Below the pieces are notes generated by a model. The model saw only the letters and a list, made by a program, of their open reading frames with translations, had not been told where the DNA came from and ran no database searches. From Pseudomonadota bacterium (GTDB taxonomy: Bacteria > Pseudomonadota > Gammaproteobacteria > Xanthomonadales > Xanthomonadaceae): 64,000 bases of DNA. The stretch is taken from assembly GCA_023390905.1 (NCBI GenBank), contig JAEWBY010000030.1, positions 1-64,000 of the forward strand, written 5' to 3'. The translations under genes were made by a program, and so were the position numbers. Every line of letters begins with the position of its first letter. Position 1 is the stretch's first letter. Shown here in pieces: positions 60,816-64,000 of the stretch.

Positions 60816-61009
60816 ATTTCCGCCGCGTTTCTGCCTGAATCCCTGCTCGGGCATGTCCTGCTTGCATCCATGCATCGCGGGCCCTGCACGCCCGCCGCAA
60901 TGGCCTCCGAGCGGAGCGCGCTGCATGCATGCGTGCAACGCGCTGCCACGGCCGGCCGCACACGCGATCGCGCCGACCATTTCCAGACCACTCGGGCGCA
61001 ATCGCGTGC

Positions 61010-61026
61010 GCGTTGCAGTGCAACGC
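61010..61026. promoter_or_regulatory. Near-perfect palindrome GCGTTGCA-G-TGCAACGC upstream of GH3
   Basis: Two 8-bp arms are exact inverted copies with a 1-bp centre, 86 bp before the GH3 start. The TGCAACGC arm recurs at 60934-60941 and in front of the PNGase A-like gene (16547-16554). It is a good candidate operator for a sugar regulator shared by glycan-degradation genes. Confidence 0.5.
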
Positions 61027-61111
61027 AACACCGTGCAGCGGCTGCGCTACAGTCCGGCCTCAACTCACAGTTGTGACCGCATCGCATTCCACTCCACCAC
61101 GCGAGTCCCTC

Positions 61112-63661
61112 ATGACCACGACCCGACGTATTCCCGCGCAACTGGGCACCGCCGTGCTGATCGCCCTGGCCCTGGCGGCGAGCAACGCACCGGCCGCCGA
61201 CACCGGATTCCCGCAGTCCGGCACACCGTCGAACTGGCCGCAACCGCAGTGGCCGTTGCAGAACGATCCGGCCACCGAGCGCCGCATCGCCGAACTGCTG
61301 AAGATGATGACGATCGAGGAGAAGGTGGGGCAACTCGTGCAGGGCGACATCGCCAGCATCACGCCCGATGACGTGCGCGAATACCGGCTGGGTTCGGTGC
61401 TGGCCGGCGGCAATTCGGATCCCGACGGCAAGTACAACGCCACGCCCGCGCAATGGCTCGCGCTTGCCGATGCGTTCTACGAGGCCTCGATGGATACCTC
61501 GAAGGGCGGCAAGGCGATCCCGCTGATGTTCGGCATCGATGCGGTGCACGGGCAGAGCAACATCGTCGGCGCGACGCTGTTCCCGCACAACATCGGCCTG
61601 GGCGCGACGCGCAATCCGCAACTGCTGCGGAAGATCGGCGAGATCACCGCGATCGAAACGCGGGCCACCGGCATGGAATGGGCGTTCGCGCCGACCGTGG
61701 CCGTGCCGCAGGATGATCGCTGGGGCCGCAGCTATGAAGGCTATTCCGAATCGCCGGACGTGGTCGCCAGCTTCGCCGGCGAAATGGTCAAGGGCCTGCA
61801 GGGCGAAGTGGGGACCAGGGAATTCCTCGACGGCCGCCATGTGATCGCATCGGTCAAGCATTTCCTCGGCGACGGCGGCACCGCCAACGGCAAGGATCAG
61901 GGCGACACCGTGATCAGCGAAGCCGAGCTGGCGCGCGTGCACGGCGCCGGTTATCCGCCGGCGATCGCCGCCGGCGCGCAATCGGTGATGGCCTCGTTCA
62001 ACAGCGTCAACGGCCAGAAGATGCACGGCAACCATTACCTGTTGACCGATGTGCTGAAGGGCCGCATGCACTTCGGCGGTTTCGTCGTGGGCGACTGGAA
62101 TGGCCACGGCCAGGTCAAGGGCTGCACCAACGAAAACTGCCCGGCCACGATCAACGCCGGCCTCGACGTGGCGATGGCCTCGGACAGCTGGAAGGGCTTC
62201 TATGCCAGCACGCTGGCGGCGGTGAAGGCCGGCACGATCTCGCCGCAGCGACTGGATGATGCGGTCGCGCGGGTGCTGCGGGTGAAGTTCCGCCTGGGAC
62301 TGTTCGATGCCGGCAAGCCGTCGCAGCGTGCGATCGGCGGCAGGTTCGAACTGCTCGGCGCGCCGGAACATCGCGCGGTGGCGCGGCAGGCCGTGCGCGA
62401 ATCGCTGGTGCTGCTGAAGAACCAGAACGGCGTGCTGCCGCTCAAACCCGGGCAGCGCATTCTCGTGGCCGGTGATGGCGCCCACGATGTCGGCAAGCAA
62501 TCCGGCGGCTGGACGCTCAACTGGCAGGGCACCGGCACCACGCGCGCGGATTATCCGAACGCCGATTCGATCTACGAAGGCATCGCAGCGCAGGCCAAGG
62601 CCGCCGGTGGCGAGGCGGTGCTGGCGGTCGATGGCAAGTACACGCAGAAGCCGGACGTGGCGATTGTCGTGTTGGGCGAGGATCCCTACGCGGAATTCCA
62701 GGGCGATATCCCCAATCTGCTGTACAAGCCCGGCAACGATCGCGATCTCGAACTGATCCGCACGCTCAAGGCGGCCGGCATTCCGGTGGTGTCGGTGTTC
62801 CTCAGCGGCCGCCCGTTGTGGGTGAACCGCGAGATCAACGCGTCCGATGCATTCGTGGCGGCCTGGTTGCCGGGCTCGGAGGGCGCGGGCGTGGCCGACG
62901 TGCTGCTGCGCGGGCGCGATGGCCAACCGCAACACGACTTCAAGGGCAAGCTCAGCTTCTCCTGGCCGCGCACCGCGGTGCAGTACCGCAACAATGTCGG
63001 CGAACCCGGCTATGACCCGCAGTTCGCGTTCGGCTACGGCCTGACCTATGCGGACGATGGCAATCTTGCGGCCTTGCCCGAGGCATCGGGCGTCTCTGGC
63101 GAGCAGGCCGCGGCCGGCGTGTATTTCCAGCGTGGCAAGCCGTCGCCGGACTTCAGCCTGCATCTGCAGGGCGCGAACGCGCAGGCCGTGCACGTCACCA
63201 GCGTGCCGGCCGCGTTGCCGGATCAGAGCCTGAAGATCGCCGGCCTGGACTTCCAGGCGCAGGAAGACGCGCGGCGCTTCAGTTGGTCCGGTGCCGCGCC
63301 GGCGAGCTTCGTGCTGCGCGCCAAGGCGCCGCTGGATCTGACGCGCGAATCCAATGGCGATGTGATGGTGGTGTATCAACTGCGCGCCGAACAGGCGCCA
63401 GCGCAACCGGTCGATCTGGTGCTGGGCTGCGGCGGCGACTGCCGCGCGAGCGTGCCGCTGCAGGCCGAGCTGGCCGTGCTCAAGCCCGGCGAATGGACCA
63501 CGCTGGGTGTGCCGTTGAAGTGTTTCGTCGCCGCTGGCGGTGATGTCGGCAAGGTGCAGGAGCTGGGCCTGCAGAGCGCCGGAGCGCTCACCGTGTCGAT
63601 CGCGCGCGTGGGCCTGGGCGTGATCAACGAGGCCAGCCACATCGCCAAGTGCGGCCAGTAG
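61112..63661 (+). CDS. Exported GH3 beta-glucosidase/glucan glucohydrolase
   Basis: An 849-residue secreted or periplasmic hydrolase with a signal peptide (PAQLGTAVLIALALAASNAPAA/DTGF). The N-terminal TIM barrel has MMTIEEKVGQLVQGDI, PLMFGIDAVHGQSNIVGATLFPHNIGLGA, VIASVKHFLGDGGTANGKDQG, and nucleophile Asp328 in GGFVVGDWNGHGQV. The (alpha/beta)6 domain has VRESLVLLKNQNGVLPL and QSGGWTLNWQGTG. A C-terminal beta domain (about 700-849) carries GGDC and LKCF cysteines. Size and domains match Xanthomonas and Pseudoalteromonas exo-1,3/1,4-beta-glucanases (about 840-850 residues). Its palindromic upstream element is shared with the PNGase A-like gene. Confidence 0.92.
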   Translation: MTTTRRIPAQLGTAVLIALALAASNAPAADTGFPQSGTPSNWPQPQWPLQNDPATERRIAELLKMMTIEEKVGQLVQGDIASITPDDVREYRLGSVLAGGNSDPDGKYNATPAQWLALADAFYEASMDTSKGGKAIPLMFGIDAVHGQSNIVGATLFPHNIGLGATRNPQLLRKIGEITAIETRATGMEWAFAPTVAVPQDDRWGRSYEGYSESPDVVASFAGEMVKGLQGEVGTREFLDGRHVIASVKHFLGDGGTANGKDQGDTVISEAELARVHGAGYPPAIAAGAQSVMASFNSVNGQKMHGNHYLLTDVLKGRMHFGGFVVGDWNGHGQVKGCTNENCPATINAGLDVAMASDSWKGFYASTLAAVKAGTISPQRLDDAVARVLRVKFRLGLFDAGKPSQRAIGGRFELLGAPEHRAVARQAVRESLVLLKNQNGVLPLKPGQRILVAGDGAHDVGKQSGGWTLNWQGTGTTRADYPNADSIYEGIAAQAKAAGGEAVLAVDGKYTQKPDVAIVVLGEDPYAEFQGDIPNLLYKPGNDRDLELIRTLKAAGIPVVSVFLSGRPLWVNREINASDAFVAAWLPGSEGAGVADVLLRGRDGQPQHDFKGKLSFSWPRTAVQYRNNVGEPGYDPQFAFGYGLTYADDGNLAALPEASGVSGEQAAAGVYFQRGKPSPDFSLHLQGANAQAVHVTSVPAALPDQSLKIAGLDFQAQEDARRFSWSGAAPASFVLRAKAPLDLTRESNGDVMVVYQLRAEQAPAQPVDLVLGCGGDCRASVPLQAELAVLKPGEWTTLGVPLKCFVAAGGDVGKVQELGLQSAGALTVSIARVGLGVINEASHIAKCGQ

Positions 63662-63748
63662 GCCGGATCCCCGCGTGCGGATGCGCGCGGGCGACACCCT
63701 TCAACTCCGATCCTGACGGATAATGGCCGCACAGGATCGGAGCCGCTG

Positions 63749-64000
63749 ATGAGCCATCCAACGCACCACCCGCGCGTGGACAGCTTCTTCCATGCCGACA
63801 CCAGCACCTTCACCCATGTGGTTTCGCATGCGGGCCATGCGGCGATCATCGATCCGGTGCTCGACTTCGATCCGGCCTCCGCGCGCACCTCCACCACCAG
63901 CGCCGATGCCTTGCTCGCGCACGTGCGCGCCCACGGTTGGACGATCGACTGGATCCTGGAAACGCATGCGCATGCCGATCACCTGAGCGCCGGCGGTTAT
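63749..64000 (+). CDS. MBL-fold metallo-hydrolase (persulfide dioxygenase-like), 5' part
   Basis: 84 residues are visible before the right edge, starting MSHPTHHPRVDSFFHADTSTFTHVV. The DPVLDFDPASART segment and the first metal motif LETHAHADHLSAGG (HxHxDH) are typical of the ETHE1/Blh branch of the metallo-beta-lactamase fold, which oxidises glutathione persulfide. Start ATG 63749 follows GGATCGGAG. The remaining metal ligands lie beyond the window. Confidence 0.85.
   Translation, partial: MSHPTHHPRVDSFFHADTSTFTHVVSHAGHAAIIDPVLDFDPASARTSTTSADALLAHVRAHGWTIDWILETHAHADHLSAGGY

Larger units (their letters stand above)
60723..61111 (+). other. Regulatory intergenic region between DUF4870 and GH3 genes
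   Basis: This 389-bp gap holds no convincing gene. It contains the TAGGAA/TTCCTA palindrome near the DUF4870 side. It also holds the repeated TGCAACGC elements, with one copy at 60934-60941 inside an imperfect palindrome and another forming the near-perfect palindrome at 61010-61026. Alternating TGCATGCATGCG at 60922-60933 is a purine-pyrimidine run. Only the last 40 bp resemble a leader. Confidence 0.6.

Noticed and set aside
60922..60933. TGCATGCATGCG run as a possible CRISPR or microsatellite array
   Set aside because: It is a single short alternating run with no spacers and no further copies nearby.

Overview
The window is GC-rich chromosomal DNA from a Gram-negative, aerobic, glycan-degrading gammaproteobacterium, most likely of the Xanthomonadaceae/Lysobacteraceae. 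The evidence is an oar-like TonB-dependent receptor, a GH3 glucan glucohydrolase, a PNGase A-like secreted protein, an AgaR-type GalNAc locus, OmpA and many hybrid histidine kinases. No rRNA, tRNA or CRISPR array was seen. The family is an inference; genus and species cannot be read from the sequence.

Layout. (1) 1-1375: an IS3-family element running off the left edge, with a canonical -1 frameshift site, abutting the 3' remnant of a truncated gene. (2) 1590-7446: a short UvrA-like protein, then on the minus strand a double-domain KaiC-like ATPase followed by a hybrid histidine kinase. (3) 7634-16379: eight overlapping plus-strand genes forming one respiratory module. It comprises a PQQ-dependent alcohol dehydrogenase carrying the Asp-x-Asp lanthanide signature, a lipoprotein cytochrome c, a complete caa3-type oxidase (subunits II, I, III plus a small membrane protein), a CtaG-like protein fused to a PQQ-associated beta-propeller, and a XoxJ/MxaJ-like binding protein. 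This is the most striking system here: dehydrogenase, electron carrier and a dedicated terminal oxidase are encoded together. (4) 16587-18443: a secreted PNGase A-like protein. (5) 18559-33408: an OmpR-type regulator, a triple 10-bp direct repeat, and an operon for a 3170-residue DUF11/SdrD-repeat surface protein, a large predicted outer-membrane barrel and an OmpA-like protein. (6) 33531-37373: a membrane histidine kinase, a DUF72 protein, an HPP-family membrane protein and an unknown membrane protein.

(7) 42992-37572, minus strand: a stressosome operon (RsbR, RsbS, RsbT, an ATPase-PP2C fusion) that runs directly into two histidine kinases, so the output is probably phosphorelay signalling rather than sigma-B. 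(8) 51609-43120 and 51741-54614: an N-acetylgalactosamine locus with sugar kinase, AgaS, AgaZ/KbaZ, an EamA-type permease, a Tat-exported GH36-like alpha-galactosidase, a periplasmic amidohydrolase, the DeoR-type repressor AgaR, an array of TTTCG/CGAAA operator-like sites, and a TonB-dependent receptor. (9) 54737-63661: a flavin-type LLM oxidoreductase, an amylo-alpha-1,6-glucosidase, an MscS-like protein, a stress-type SDR, an orphan Anabaena-sensory-rhodopsin-transducer homologue, a DUF4870 protein and a secreted GH3 enzyme. (10) The right edge cuts an MBL-fold hydrolase.

Many starts listed here are downstream of the longest open frame. They were chosen from ATGA overlaps, Shine-Dalgarno spacing or signal-peptide position. 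All family assignments were made by eye from sequence motifs; no database search was run.
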